Source of the DNA: Ctena decussata
Lineage: Eukaryota > Mollusca > Bivalvia > Lucinida > Lucinidae
Assembly: GCA_963989385.1 (NCBI GenBank)
Contig: OZ022500.1
Span: forward strand, 22,892,460-22,956,459
DNA: 64,000 nt
Reading direction: 5' to 3'
The position numbers and the translations under genes are program-made. Every line of letters starts with the position of its first letter. The stretch's first letter is position 1. The notes under the pieces were generated by a model, which did no database searches, was not told the origin of the DNA, and saw only the letters and a program-made list of their open reading frames with translations. Below are positions 21,515 through 30,837 of this stretch, piece by piece.

Positions 21515-22290
21515 TATTCGATAAAGAGTCTATATGACGTAATGTGACGCCATTCTTTTCAAAAACAGGTGAATGTTAATGGACAGGCATTCTTAACACC
21601 TCGAGTTATTCGATAGAGTCTTTATGACGTAATGTGACGTCATTGTTACAATACAGGGGAAGGTTATGAATGCGAGATATTAAGACAGGCGTTTCAAGGC
21701 GTAATGTGACGTCATTCTTTTCAAAACAGGTGAATGTTAATGGACAGGCATTGTTGACACCTCGAGTTATTCGATATAGTCTTTATGACGTAATGTGACG
21801 TCATTGTTACAATACAGGGGAAGGTTATGAATGCGAGATATTAGGATAGGCATTTCAAGGCGTAATGTGACGCCATTCTTTTCAAAACAGGTGAATGTTA
21901 ATGGACAGGCATTTTAACACCTCGAGTTATTCGATATAGTCTTTATGGCGTAATGTGACGTCATTGTTACAATACAGGGGAAGGTTATGAATGCGAGATA
22001 TTAGGACAGGCTTTTCAAGGCGTAATGTGACGCCATTCTTTTCAAAACAGGTGAATGTTAATGGACAGGCATTGTTAACACCTCGAGTTATTCGATATAG
22101 TCTTTATGGCGTAATGTGACGTCATTGTTACAATACAGGGGAAGGTTATGAATGCGAGATATTAGGACAGGCATTTCAAGGCGTAATGTGACGCCATTCT
22201 TTTCAAAACAGGTGACTGTTAATGGACAGGCATTTTTAACACCTCAAGTTATTCGATATAGTCTATATGACGTAATGTGACGTCATTAAC
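21515..22290 (+). repeat. TGACGT-rich tandem array upstream of DNA polymerase (about 160-bp units)
   Basis: Four to five direct copies spaced about 160 bases (CTCGAGTTATTCGATA near 21600, 21761, 21921, 22082 and, as CTCAAGTTATTCGATA, 22242). Each unit has TATGACGTAATGTGACGTCATT and a second GTAATGTGACGCCATTC, so a unit offers two to three CRE/ATF-like octamers. The TIRs of the same element also contain ATGACGTAAT. The array ends about 85 bases before the polymerase ATG and is a plausible enhancer or replication-linked element; function is inference. Confidence 0.85.
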
Positions 22291-22320
22291 AACCTCGTTT
22301 TGAGATCCATTGCAAAATAT

Positions 22321-22328
22321 GTAAGAAT
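22321..22328 (+). promoter_or_regulatory. GTAAGAAT motif upstream of polB
   Basis: One of five non-coding copies of GTAAGAAT placed just upstream of genes of this element (also 27456, 27494, 28457 on plus; 33743 on minus). The ATG of the polymerase follows 45 bases later. Possible initiator or promoter element; the word also resembles a 5' splice site. Confidence 0.45.
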
Positions 22329-22373
22329 TTGCCGTTTTTCCGTCATTTCAAAAATAACATTCGAGCTGAGAAG

Positions 22374-25300
22374 ATGGAGAATTTATGTGTAGAATTTGAA
22401 CGGATTATTAATACCTTCACCGATGCAGAGGATCTGATGAACTTTGCGGCGATGTGGGGACTCCAAGATTCACCGGCAGTAAGATTTCGTATTTTTCAGT
22501 TGAGAAACCCGGAGTACGGAGACGATTTTGTATCAGAACAGCTAAATAACATTTTCCAACGTTTGTCCTATGCATATACAACTAGGGAGGAACAGCTGGA
22601 AATAGACGCATGCAATGAAGCTATGCTTATGGACGATGAGATCGAAGAGTGCACACGTTTATGTATAGAAGACGGTGAATGGGAACCCTCTGCAATACAA
22701 ACAGGCAAAGGTGAACAGCCAGATCCATCTCAACAGGAAGAGCCCCGACCCGGTCCTTCTCACAGACCAGACACGCCGCATTTGCAAGGTTTGCAATACG
22801 CTGTTAGACAAAAATCCCAGAGGACCTACGCTAAAAACAAAGCTGTAGATAAAACTTATCAAGTCAAGGTCGACGAAAGGCATCATGGTCAGCGCTTAAA
22901 TGATGTTCGGCAAGGTCTTCATCACATGTTTGACGACGTCTTGAATGAAGCTAGGGGACACTTAGCGGAAAATGATTTAGGACGCGTCGTGATTCACCAC
23001 GAAGGTCTACATGATCCCATCATCGTTCCACTTCAGCGATGGGGCCAGCTCAATGGCAACACAGTCATGGAGACCATCGAAAAAGTGTTGAATAGCCACC
23101 AAAGTTTGTCGATTGATCAGAGTTTTGACATCGCCGTTGGATCTATCGAACTGCCCAAAGGAGGAGCAAAACGCAGAATCACTAAAATCAAAGGAAAGAA
23201 CAACTCGTTATTGTTGAAAAGATCGGTGGTGACTATTGACAATAATGATGAAATGTGTATGGCCAGGGCGATTGGGGTCAGTTGGGCGAAACTCAAAAGA
23301 TGTACGTCAGAAGAATGGTCTGGCCTTACAAAAAATAGGAAAAAGAAAAGTAATGTGGAACTTGCACTGGAGCATGGAAAAGTGCCTCAAAACTTGTATG
23401 ATCACTTAAAATATAAAAAAAGAAATGAACAACGACAATTAGCGGTAGCCATAAGTCAGTTAGCAGGCGTACCGACAGATATACCGGCCAGTTTAAGTGA
23501 TATTCCTGCTTTCGAAGAAGTTCTTGGAGTACGCCTAATGGTAATTAGTGCCAGACTGGGAAATAAATTCATCACCACTTCCAGCGCAGATGAGAGACCT
23601 TGTATTTACATTTACCTGGAAGATGATGAACACTTCCATGCCGTGACTAGTATAACAGGATTCTTCAGCTGTAGCTACTTCTGTGAAAAGTGTTTAAAAC
23701 ACTACAATGACCTAGAAAAACATCAGTGCGACACTACATGCATTGTGTGTAAAACAAACAAATGTCCCAAAACAAAATATCCAGTCAAATGTCATGACTG
23801 TCATATGGAGTGTCGGTCCGACGAATGCTTCCAACAACATAAGGAGATACCTGTGTACAAGTCCGGAGCAAATAGGGGAATAGCTAGTGGCCCTTCTCAA
23901 TGCGAAAAATGGTGGAAGTGTCCTACCTGTTACAAAACTATAAACAGAAGTCTTCGAAAAGTTGAAGAGCACATCTGCGGGGAATACAAGTGTAACAGCT
24001 GCGAGCAGTATGTGGTAAGGGGTCACCTGTGTTACACGAGAGCAACTCCTTTCAAACCCAAATTAAATTCCAGTTTTATCTTTTTCGATTTTGAATGCAG
24101 TCAAGATGAAATCAGCACATGTAAAGAAGGTTATGTCCCCTCGAAAAAAGACTGTAATAAGCAGTGTCAACAAGAAAGGTTGTGTAGCGCCTGCAGGAAA
24201 TGCCAAAATTGTAAAATGGCTTGGTGTGGCAGAGCCACTCATAGACCAAACTATGTAGTGGCTCAGTCCGTATGTGAATATTGTATAAATTGTGATATTA
24301 CGGCTGAGTCCAAATGTGATTATTGTGGACCACGATGCGAAGACTGCAAAAAGCCCGAAGATGGCGATGATGATCAAGGACCTTGTCCCGACACGTGTGG
24401 GTTTCGACAGGTCATTTTTGAAGGAGAGGACACGGCACAGAAATTTTGTCAATGGCTTTTCTCGGAAGAACATAAGAATTTCAAGGTGGTCGCCCATAAC
24501 CTAAAAGGGTACGATGGATATTTTCTACTGGAGTACCTTATAGACAACAGTATACGACCTAATAAAATAATCTACAGCGGGAGCAAGATCATGTATATGA
24601 CCGTGGATAAAGGTCTAAACATGAAAGTGATCGACAGTTTAAGCTTTCTCCCAATGAAGTTAGCAGCCCTTCCTAAGGCTTTTGATTTAACTACAAAGAA
24701 CAAAGGATGGTTCCCTCACCTTTACAACCGCAAGGAAAATCAGTATTATATCGGAGCCTATCCCGAACCAAAATATTATGGACACAATTTTATGGGAACG
24801 GAAGAACGAGCGGAATTTTTAAAATGGTATGAGGATGTAAAGGGTCAAAGGTTTGATTTTAGAAAGGAAATGAAGGACTACTGTAGCAGTGACGTAAATA
24901 TCCTTCGACAGGCCTGTCTAAAGTTTCGAGACTTATTGATATCTTCTACAAGGACTGAAGCTCTCGTCACTACCAGAAAAGGGAAAAGAAAAATGAAATC
25001 TGTGTCCATAGACCCTTTTGATTACGTCACAATTGCATCCGTCTGCATGGGTGTATACAAATCAAAGTATTTGGAAGAAGAATGGAAGGTAAAGCTAGAT
25101 CATGGAAACGAATGGAAGAAGGCTAAATTCATCGACGGGAATATGGAAGTATGGATGGACAATCAGTGGATCAAAGAAAGGTTACTAGAAGCCAAAATCA
25201 CAGAGAAAGAGTTTATCAAATCGCCCATAGCCAAAATACAACCTCGAGGATTTGAAGAAAACTACAGTAAAGCGTCTGTTCAATGGTTAGAGTGGACAGC

Positions 25301-27014
25301 TCGGTCAGAGAACATCACAATTCAGCATGCATTAAAAGGGGGAGAAAAGTCTTTACCAGGTACCCGATACAAATTAGACGGTTACTGCCAAGAGACCAAC
25401 ACAGCATTCGAGTACCAGGGCTGTGTGTTTCATTCTTGCCCAAAATGTTTCCCCGCTGACAGAGATGAAACTAAACATCCTTTAACAGGCCAGTCCATGT
25501 CAGAATTATACGCGCTGACCATGAAAAAGAAATCATACATAGAGGGGCTAGGCATGAACTATGTCTCTATCTGGGAACACGAATTCAAAGAACAGTGTCA
25601 AGTAAACCCCGAACTGAAAGCATTCATACAAACACTAGACATTTCCGAGCGACTGGACCCGAGAGAAAGTTTTTTCGGTGGACGTACCAATGCCAGTCAG
25701 CTGTACTATAAAGTGTCAGACAATGAACAGATCAAATATGTTGATTTTACGAGTCTCTACCCGTGGGTCAACAAAAAATGCGAGTACCCAGTAGGCCATC
25801 CGGACATCATCACGTCTAACTTCAAAGACATTGGCGAGTACTTTGGAATCGCCAAAGCAAAAGTTTTACCGCCTAGAGGACTCTACCACCCCGTTCTTCC
25901 CTATCGCTCCAACGGCAAGTTAAAGTTTCCCTTATGCCGAACATGCGCTGACAGAGAAAGTCAAGAGAACTGCAGGTGCACGGAGGGAAAAAGAGAACTT
26001 GTCGGCGTCTGGTGTACTCCAGAGTTACAGACCGCCGTGCGTTTAGGATACAAAGTCCTCAAGATATACGAGGTGTATCATTGGAGCGAAACGACCAAGT
26101 ATGAGTCCAGTACCGGAGAGGGAGGATTATTCGCTCCTTATATCAACACCTTTTTGAAGTACAAACAAGAAGCCAGTGGACCACCAGACTGGATCCAAAC
26201 TAGTCAGGATACCGAAAAGTATATAGAAGAATACTTTAAGATGGAGGGCGTTTTGCTCGATAGATACAATATACAGAAGAATCCGGGGATGAGAGCTTTA
26301 GCCAAACTATGCCTCAACAGTTTCTGGGGTAAATTTGGCCAACGCTTGAATATGCGGCAGACAGAGTTCTTCCACGAAACGGAAGAACACAGATTTTTCC
26401 AAGTGTTAAGTGATTCCATGAAACAACCGCAAAACTTTCACATTATTGCCGATGACATGATACAAATGGACTGGGTGTACAAAAAAGATTGTCTACCAGT
26501 GGACAACAAAACAAACATCTATTTGGCCACCTTCACCACCTGCTGGGCAAGACTGAAACTGTATAGTGTGCTAGAACGACTAAACAGGAGAGTCCTTTAC
26601 TACGATACGGATAGTGTTATCTATATAAGCAGGCCCGGTCAGTATGACCCCCCGCTCGGAGATTACTTAGGAAAGCTGACAGATGAACTAGGAGCAGGGG
26701 AACACATTGTTGAGTTTGTGTCAGGAGGCCCTAAAAACTATGCCTACAAGACCAATAAAAATAAGGAAACATGCAAAGTGAGAGGATTTACGTTGCACTT
26801 TACCAACAGTGAACTGATAAATTTTGAAAGTGTGAAAGATGTTGTGACCAGCACCGAGGCCTGTAAAACTATTGTAGTGACAAATCCTAGTAAAATAACG
26901 AGAGATCAAAGAAAACGAAAACTGTACAATCAGGAAGAACAAAAGTCATATCAAATGGTGTATACAAAACGTAGACGACTTGACAATTATGACACAGTTC
27001 CTTATGGTTATTAG
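22374..27014 (+). CDS. polB: Protein-primed-type family B DNA polymerase of the Polinton
   Basis: 1546 residues from the first ATG (22374); the open frame extends 15 codons upstream without an ATG. Replicates the element, probably by protein priming as in related family B enzymes. Residues 430-690 are Cys/His-rich zinc-binding-like clusters, interrupted by Exo I (FFDFECS, D572/E574). Exo II is HNLKGYDGYF (N709, D714) and Exo III is YCSSDVN (D840). Polymerase motifs A (VDFTSLYPW, D1124), B (LCLNSFWGKFG) and C (YYDTDS, D1411/D1413) are all intact. An insertion around 1000-1060 has DGYC, then EYQGCVFHSCPKC and a later WEHEF, resembling a Vsr/restriction-type nuclease fold embedded in Polinton polymerases; that reading is tentative. 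First gene of the plus block, preceded by the CRE-like array. No frameshift or lost catalytic residue. Confidence 0.95.
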   Translation: MENLCVEFERIINTFTDAEDLMNFAAMWGLQDSPAVRFRIFQLRNPEYGDDFVSEQLNNIFQRLSYAYTTREEQLEIDACNEAMLMDDEIEECTRLCIEDGEWEPSAIQTGKGEQPDPSQQEEPRPGPSHRPDTPHLQGLQYAVRQKSQRTYAKNKAVDKTYQVKVDERHHGQRLNDVRQGLHHMFDDVLNEARGHLAENDLGRVVIHHEGLHDPIIVPLQRWGQLNGNTVMETIEKVLNSHQSLSIDQSFDIAVGSIELPKGGAKRRITKIKGKNNSLLLKRSVVTIDNNDEMCMARAIGVSWAKLKRCTSEEWSGLTKNRKKKSNVELALEHGKVPQNLYDHLKYKKRNEQRQLAVAISQLAGVPTDIPASLSDIPAFEEVLGVRLMVISARLGNKFITTSSADERPCIYIYLEDDEHFHAVTSITGFFSCSYFCEKCLKHYNDLEKHQCDTTCIVCKTNKCPKTKYPVKCHDCHMECRSDECFQQHKEIPVYKSGANRGIASGPSQCEKWWKCPTCYKTINRSLRKVEEHICGEYKCNSCEQYVVRGHLCYTRATPFKPKLNSSFIFFDFECSQDEISTCKEGYVPSKKDCNKQCQQERLCSACRKCQNCKMAWCGRATHRPNYVVAQSVCEYCINCDITAESKCDYCGPRCEDCKKPEDGDDDQGPCPDTCGFRQVIFEGEDTAQKFCQWLFSEEHKNFKVVAHNLKGYDGYFLLEYLIDNSIRPNKIIYSGSKIMYMTVDKGLNMKVIDSLSFLPMKLAALPKAFDLTTKNKGWFPHLYNRKENQYYIGAYPEPKYYGHNFMGTEERAEFLKWYEDVKGQRFDFRKEMKDYCSSDVNILRQACLKFRDLLISSTRTEALVTTRKGKRKMKSVSIDPFDYVTIASVCMGVYKSKYLEEEWKVKLDHGNEWKKAKFIDGNMEVWMDNQWIKERLLEAKITEKEFIKSPIAKIQPRGFEENYSKASVQWLEWTARSENITIQHALKGGEKSLPGTRYKLDGYCQETNTAFEYQGCVFHSCPKCFPADRDETKHPLTGQSMSELYALTMKKKSYIEGLGMNYVSIWEHEFKEQCQVNPELKAFIQTLDISERLDPRESFFGGRTNASQLYYKVSDNEQIKYVDFTSLYPWVNKKCEYPVGHPDIITSNFKDIGEYFGIAKAKVLPPRGLYHPVLPYRSNGKLKFPLCRTCADRESQENCRCTEGKRELVGVWCTPELQTAVRLGYKVLKIYEVYHWSETTKYESSTGEGGLFAPYINTFLKYKQEASGPPDWIQTSQDTEKYIEEYFKMEGVLLDRYNIQKNPGMRALAKLCLNSFWGKFGQRLNMRQTEFFHETEEHRFFQVLSDSMKQPQNFHIIADDMIQMDWVYKKDCLPVDNKTNIYLATFTTCWARLKLYSVLERLNRRVLYYDTDSVIYISRPGQYDPPLGDYLGKLTDELGAGEHIVEFVSGGPKNYAYKTNKNKETCKVRGFTLHFTNSELINFESVKDVVTSTEACKTIVVTNPSKITRDQRKRKLYNQEEQKSYQMVYTKRRRLDNYDTVPYGY

Positions 27015-27480
27015 ACTTGTGTGTGTTTCAAAATTTTGTCATAGCGTTTCTAAAATTTGTCATAACGTTTTCATTTTTGTACTTTTACATGTAGTTTTCC
27101 ATAGGGACCATTTTCAAATTTTGTCATAGCGTTTCAAAAATTTGTCATAGCGTTTCAAATTTTGTCATAGCATTTCAAAAAAATTGTCATAGCATTTCAA
27201 ATTTTGTCATAACGTTTTAATTTTTGTACTTTTACATGTAGTTTTCCATAGGGACCGTTTCTAAAATTTGTCATAGCGTTTCAAATTTTGTCATAGCATT
27301 TTGGTTTTTAAGATAGGTGTTTCAGTGTTTTCATTCATGCACCTGTATTTTTCCAAAGTGTGTGCTTGTCAACCATATTTAAGAAAATGTAAATGTATAG
27401 ACATTATTTGCCACTATTTGTTACTGTCATGTTGATAATTCTCATAAATATGTTTGTAAGAATACCTTGTTCTAGTATTC
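27015..27480 (+). repeat. Short-repeat spacer after polB
   Basis: At least eight copies of TTTGTCATAGCGTTTC or variants between 27030 and 27300, with two copies of TTTTTGTACTTTTACATGTAGTTTTCCATAGGGACC-type sequence (about 27075 and 27225). AT-rich, non-coding. Probably contains the polB 3' UTR and the promoter of the next unit; no AATAAA recognised. Confidence 0.7.
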
Positions 27481-27501
27481 ATTTCATTCCTGCGTAAGAA
27501 T
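27456..27501 (+). promoter_or_regulatory. Two GTAAGAAT motifs before the membrane protein gene
   Basis: GTAAGAAT at 27456-27463 and again at 27494-27501. The second directly abuts the ATG at 27502, so if it marks a transcription start the leader would be nearly absent; if it is a 5' splice site the first intron would begin there. Confidence 0.4.
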
Positions 27502-27795
27502 ATGGAAGCAACAGAAAGTCATACCCCCGAAAAGGAATCATTTATTCAATTTCCCAAATCTGACGAGGAAAACCGATCGAACGGAGACCGATCAAACGGA
27601 GAGAAGTGGCACTTATTAGGAACTCGAGTTCCTCAAGCAGAAATAGTGTACTTTTGTCAAATGATCATTGTCTACGTCATCATCCTCACCTCTATCGTGA
27701 ACTTGTCACTTCAAAACGGTAGCAGTGAACTGTGGATCAGTTTGCTTAGCAGTTGTATTGGTTACGCGTTACCTAGTCCAAAACTTAAGAAATGA
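27502..27795 (+). CDS. Small Polinton membrane protein
   Basis: 97 residues. An acidic, polar N-terminal half (1-45) is followed by two hydrophobic segments: about 48-70 (IVYFCQMIIVYVIILTSIV) and about 77-92 (LWISLLSSCIGYALP), and a basic tail (KLKK). Predicted as a two-pass or hairpin membrane protein; small membrane proteins beside the packaging ATPase are common in this type of element, so a role in assembly or entry is possible but unproven. Its stop overlaps the ATG of the ATPase gene (ATGA), which suggests the two are expressed from one transcript. Confidence 0.75.
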   Translation: MEATESHTPEKESFIQFPKSDEENRSNGDRSNGEKWHLLGTRVPQAEIVYFCQMIIVYVIILTSIVNLSLQNGSSELWISLLSSCIGYALPSPKLKK

Positions 27796-28439
27796 AGTGC
27801 ACCTTACCTTTCCAACCTTGTTCTAGTCTATGTATTAGTGGCCAAACAGGTACGGGGAAAACGCGATGGGTGTACAAGTTCTTGACCCACGTCAATGACA
27901 TGTACTCCAGAGATCCACCCTCTCAGGTGCTTTACTGCTACGGAATACACCAAGACCTGTTTGATGCGATGGAAAGAATTATACCAAATTTTCATAGTCA
28001 GCAAGGACTGCCAACTGTGGAAGAATTGGATGACTTTACCAGAGACAAGAGACATAAACTGATAATCATCGATCATCTTATGCATGAAGTGATGCGAAAC
28101 AAAGAGATGGAACTATTATTTACTCAAGGGACACACCACAGATGTGTCAGTGTGATCCTCATTACTCAAAATTTATATCCTGGCGGTAAACATGCGAAAA
28201 CCATCGCCTTAAATACGTGGTACATGGTGCTCCTGAAAAATCTGAGAGACATTTCTCAAGTGGGAACTTTAGGACGTCAGCTATATCCTGGAAAATCTAA
28301 AGGGTTTTTGAAAGCCTATGAAGATGCCTTACAGCACGGCTATTTCCTGGTAGACATGAGTCCACATGCCGAAGACAAATATCGTCTGCGAACCCGTATA
28401 TTTCCGCAAGAGGATCCAATCATCTATCGACTAACGTAA
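27792..28439 (+). CDS. Genome-packaging ATPase (FtsK/HerA, A32-like)
   Basis: 215 residues, the usual length for Polinton packaging ATPases. Walker A is GQTGTGKT (17-24) and Walker B is KLIIIDHL with D94. A polar ITQN segment later (about residue 128) has the form of the sensor motif of this family. It should pump element DNA into preformed capsids. Starts within the stop of the membrane protein gene (4-nt overlap) and is followed by two small basic-protein genes on the same strand. No damage seen. Confidence 0.93.
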   Translation: MKCTLPFQPCSSLCISGQTGTGKTRWVYKFLTHVNDMYSRDPPSQVLYCYGIHQDLFDAMERIIPNFHSQQGLPTVEELDDFTRDKRHKLIIIDHLMHEVMRNKEMELLFTQGTHHRCVSVILITQNLYPGGKHAKTIALNTWYMVLLKNLRDISQVGTLGRQLYPGKSKGFLKAYEDALQHGYFLVDMSPHAEDKYRLRTRIFPQEDPIIYRLT

Positions 28440-28456
28440 GAAGACAAAGAAAACCA

Positions 28457-28464
28457 GTAAGAAT
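28457..28464 (+). promoter_or_regulatory. GTAAGAAT motif before the 107-residue gene
   Basis: GTAAGAAT five bases before the ATG at 28469, in the 29-base gap after the ATPase stop. Confidence 0.4.
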
Positions 28465-28468
28465 AATC

Positions 28469-28792
28469 ATGTTGCAGTTAATTCGAAAAGAACGTCATTT
28501 CCTGATACTGTACGTGCAAACGACTTCCGAACAGAGAAAGGCGTTATTACAGACGATTACTAGACACCAGCTAAGAGCTCTCAGTCAGATTGCTCATAAC
28601 ATAATCAAAGTAAGGATCCAGTTGACTTCGGTTGAGAGAGCAAGATTTAAGCGCCACAGGCAGCTCGTTCATCTCTTGGGAGACAGGACACTTGGCTATC
28701 AACGCAAGAAAACGGCCATTCAAGATAAACAGCGATTCGTTTATACTTTACTTAAAATCGCCATCCACTACTTGGAAGTGATACTCAAGTGA
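28469..28792 (+). CDS. Small basic helical protein X1 (paralogue of 31624-31968)
   Basis: 107 residues, strongly basic and predicted helical. Conserved positions shared with the protein at 31624-31968: F..Y, R..LLQ.I.R.QL.A...IA, KR or RKK near residue 83, and LLK....I at the C-terminus. The two genes lie in opposite blocks of the same element. No known domain; its charge and small size would suit a DNA-binding virion core or packaging accessory protein, which is inference. Its TGA overlaps the ATG of the next gene (TGATG). Confidence 0.8.
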   Translation: MLQLIRKERHFLILYVQTTSEQRKALLQTITRHQLRALSQIAHNIIKVRIQLTSVERARFKRHRQLVHLLGDRTLGYQRKKTAIQDKQRFVYTLLKIAIHYLEVILK

Positions 28793-29076
28793 TGGAAAAA
28801 CTGGTACTAGTACCCTATGATAAATATAATCGGATGCTGGAGACTAAAACTACAGAAGACAAGTCCGACGGAACTATGCCTTTCAAGATCACAACACCAG
28901 CGAGAAAAACACCATCATCAACAAGGCAAAAACGGAAGACTAAAACAAAGTTGGCGGATGATATACTTTTAGCAGTACCACCGCCGCCCGGGAAGCGTGC
29001 AATACCACCGGGGAGACGTGATGATGTAAAATCCAAGAAGATCGTCTCCGCCTTCAAGGACTGGATCTCGTTTTAA
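28792..29076 (+). CDS. Small basic proline-rich Polinton protein Y
   Basis: 94 residues from the ATG at 28792, which overlaps the upstream stop by one base; an in-frame GTG just before it is not used here. The N-terminus LVLVPYDKYNRMLE is followed by a K/R/T-rich middle and a VPPPPGKRAIPPGRR segment, ending with SAFKDWISF. No enzyme motif. The proline/arginine motif and amphipathic tail suggest a minor capsid, cement or core protein; I do not recognise the family with certainty. Last gene of the plus block. Confidence 0.7.
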   Translation: MEKLVLVPYDKYNRMLETKTTEDKSDGTMPFKITTPARKTPSSTRQKRKTKTKLADDILLAVPPPPGKRAIPPGRRDDVKSKKIVSAFKDWISF

Positions 29077-29113
29077 AAATGATAACAAAGATAGAATTGT
29101 ACATTTTTTGTAT

Positions 29114-29119
29114 TTTATT
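29114..29119 (-). terminator. Poly(A) signal, minus block
   Basis: AATAAA on the minus strand, 32 bases beyond the protease stop at 29151. A second copy (29160-29165) overlaps the last codons of the protease gene. Confidence 0.6.
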
Positions 29120-29126
29120 ATCATGA

Positions 29127-29132
29127 AATAAA
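29127..29132 (+). terminator. Poly(A) signal, plus block
   Basis: AATAAA about 50 bases after the stop of the last plus-strand gene. Signals for both strands lie within 20 bases of each other, so the convergent transcripts end in a shared 75-base space. Confidence 0.65.
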
Positions 29133-29150
29133 CATATATACACATACACA

Positions 29151-29573
29151 TTAGTTGTTTTTATTTACAAAAAACTTTACAAATTTATCATTCAGGTTCA
29201 GTTCGTTTACACTAAACGAATTCACGAGGTCCTTCATTGTCATTCCAACATGGCGACACATGACGTAATACACACAATAAAGTCCACACGTGTCCGATCC
29301 AATGTCTTGTAAACGGTTACAATTCATCAAATAAGGTTTCTGTAATACGGTTTCAAAGTCCACATTATACGATTCTGGTGTCTTGCCCAGAGAATCGAAA
29401 TATTCGCCAGGCCCTCGGTGAGGAAAGTAGAAGGTCACCCAGTGCTTTCCAGGTCCGTCACTTGTATCCGTATTGGCAATGATAAATCTGCCCTTTTCCA
29501 CTCTAACTTCATCCGCCGGACATATCCTGACTGGGTATCCCTTTAATAGTCTTTGGAGTTGAATGTTATTCAT
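29151..29573 (-). CDS. Adenovirus-type/Ulp1-like cysteine protease
   Basis: 140 residues. Catalytic residues in the family order: H44 in KHWVTFY, D60 in YFDSLG, Q89 in NRLQDIGSDTCG and C96. This is the maturation protease that cleaves capsid precursors in adenoviruses and is a Polinton core gene. Its ATG lies inside the stop of the major capsid gene (ATGA overlap), and it is the last gene of the minus block. The length is short but all catalytic positions are present. Confidence 0.93.
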   Translation of the reverse strand: MNNIQLQRLLKGYPVRICPADEVRVEKGRFIIANTDTSDGPGKHWVTFYFPHRGPGEYFDSLGKTPESYNVDFETVLQKPYLMNCNRLQDIGSDTCGLYCVYYVMCRHVGMTMKDLVNSFSVNELNLNDKFVKFFVNKNN

Positions 29574-30826
29574 TTTAGAAACACCGCTCTGGCCTGATTA
29601 ATGTAGAGAATTTCTGGAAAAGTTGCGTACATAATCAAGGTGACACTCTCCGGTAAGGGTTTGGCAAACTTGAGCTCCAGTCGGCAGTGGCCTTTTCTTT
29701 TGGTATTGAATGAATAGTAAGGGTCCACGTCCAGTACGTACAGGCAGTAACCCTGCTGAAAATCGTCTCTGCTCACATTGACATCTTTTCTAAAGTGGGT
29801 CAGTGTTCTGTAACAATCTACGAACTGATCAGCCTCATAATTGGGTTGTAAAGGCTGTGACGGATAAGACTGACCGTCGATGTACAGACCCACCGAACTG
29901 CAGTCGTAAGGTTGAAAGTGGAACGGGTTTGCGGTGTAGTTCCCTATGTATGCGGCACTAGATACCAATCCTACTATGAGTTTGTTGGGTACCAATCCTT
30001 GAAAAAGGTCGTCCACGCTAAACCCGTACTGTCCAAAGGCAATCGAGGTAGTCTTGATTTCTGATCGTAAATATGGATACATGGCCGGTTGTTCATGAAA
30101 GAGTTTCTCGTGAGCCACCAAGACCCCGCCGTTTAACCGTTGAACGCAAAGTTTAAATCGAGCATCCACAATCTGAACCATTTGGTCGGCATTCAGAGTA
30201 TCCGATATAAGTCGAAAGGCATCCAGGCTAGGCCACAATTTGATCCCGATGCTGACACCGTTCACCAGCAATCTGGATTGTTGGAACAAATCTACGAATA
30301 AAGGTCCTTCCAAATCGACAATTTTTCCGCCCATTGTGGCTAGATATCTGTTAACTAACCCCAAGTTGGGTCCCGTTTTCGCATCCGTAGTGTCTGGTCC
30401 AGTATCTTTGTAGAACAGTTGACTGGTGAGCAGGTTTTTTTGGGTACTTAGGTCGGTTTTCAGAATGGTGTCGATGTAAGCTTTGTAAGGGTAATTCGTG
30501 CCGGTATGTGACAGTGGTGTTTGTTGAAAGGTCACATCTACTTGTCTGAATATGGTTTGTAAGGGTAAGTTGATGAGTCCAGCCACCACACTATCTGTCA
30601 AGGGGGTTCCATCACTATTAGTCAAACGCAGCTTGACGTTCAAAACGCTATTTCTGAGGTCAATGTAGGCCGATGACTGTGCGGGAATGTTAAAATCTAG
30701 TACCGTCGAGCCAGTGATTTGATTGGTGGGTCGGTATTCGATCCATTCTCTCGACTGTAGGGATGTATCTGACGGGGCTAATGTAAACAGTGATAATTCT
30801 TCTTGATGGCAGTTGTCCTGGTTCAT
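29570..30826 (-). CDS. Major capsid protein (double jelly-roll)
   Basis: 418 residues with the features of Polinton major capsid proteins: N-terminal REWIEYRP, SAYIDLRNSVLNVKLRL, the IFRQVDVTFQ segment, YPYKAYIDTIL, a long beta-rich middle, and the C-terminal LYVLDVDPYYSFNTKRKG and LPESVTLIMYATFPEILYI. Homologues in animal genomes are often annotated as F54H12.2-like. Such proteins form the hexameric capsomers of an icosahedral shell. Starts 11 bases after the upstream gene's stop and overlaps the protease start by 4 nt, as in a shared morphogenesis transcript. No stop or frameshift. Confidence 0.92.
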   Translation of the reverse strand: MNQDNCHQEELSLFTLAPSDTSLQSREWIEYRPTNQITGSTVLDFNIPAQSSAYIDLRNSVLNVKLRLTNSDGTPLTDSVVAGLINLPLQTIFRQVDVTFQQTPLSHTGTNYPYKAYIDTILKTDLSTQKNLLTSQLFYKDTGPDTTDAKTGPNLGLVNRYLATMGGKIVDLEGPLFVDLFQQSRLLVNGVSIGIKLWPSLDAFRLISDTLNADQMVQIVDARFKLCVQRLNGGVLVAHEKLFHEQPAMYPYLRSEIKTTSIAFGQYGFSVDDLFQGLVPNKLIVGLVSSAAYIGNYTANPFHFQPYDCSSVGLYIDGQSYPSQPLQPNYEADQFVDCYRTLTHFRKDVNVSRDDFQQGYCLYVLDVDPYYSFNTKRKGHCRLELKFAKPLPESVTLIMYATFPEILYINQARAVFLK

Positions 30827-30837
30827 TTTTTTATATT

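Noticed and set aside
21515..22290. CRISPR-like direct repeats
   Set aside because: Units are about 160 bases, contiguous and nearly identical, without unique spacers; they are an ordinary tandem array in a eukaryotic element.
22329..22373. Polymerase start at 22329
   Set aside because: The frame is open but the first codon is TTG; the first ATG is at 22374, and 45 bases of leader fit the GTAAGAAT motif.
23712..24497. Minus-strand frames of 104 and 144 codons inside polB
   Set aside because: Shadows of the polymerase, whose catalytic motifs fix the plus strand.
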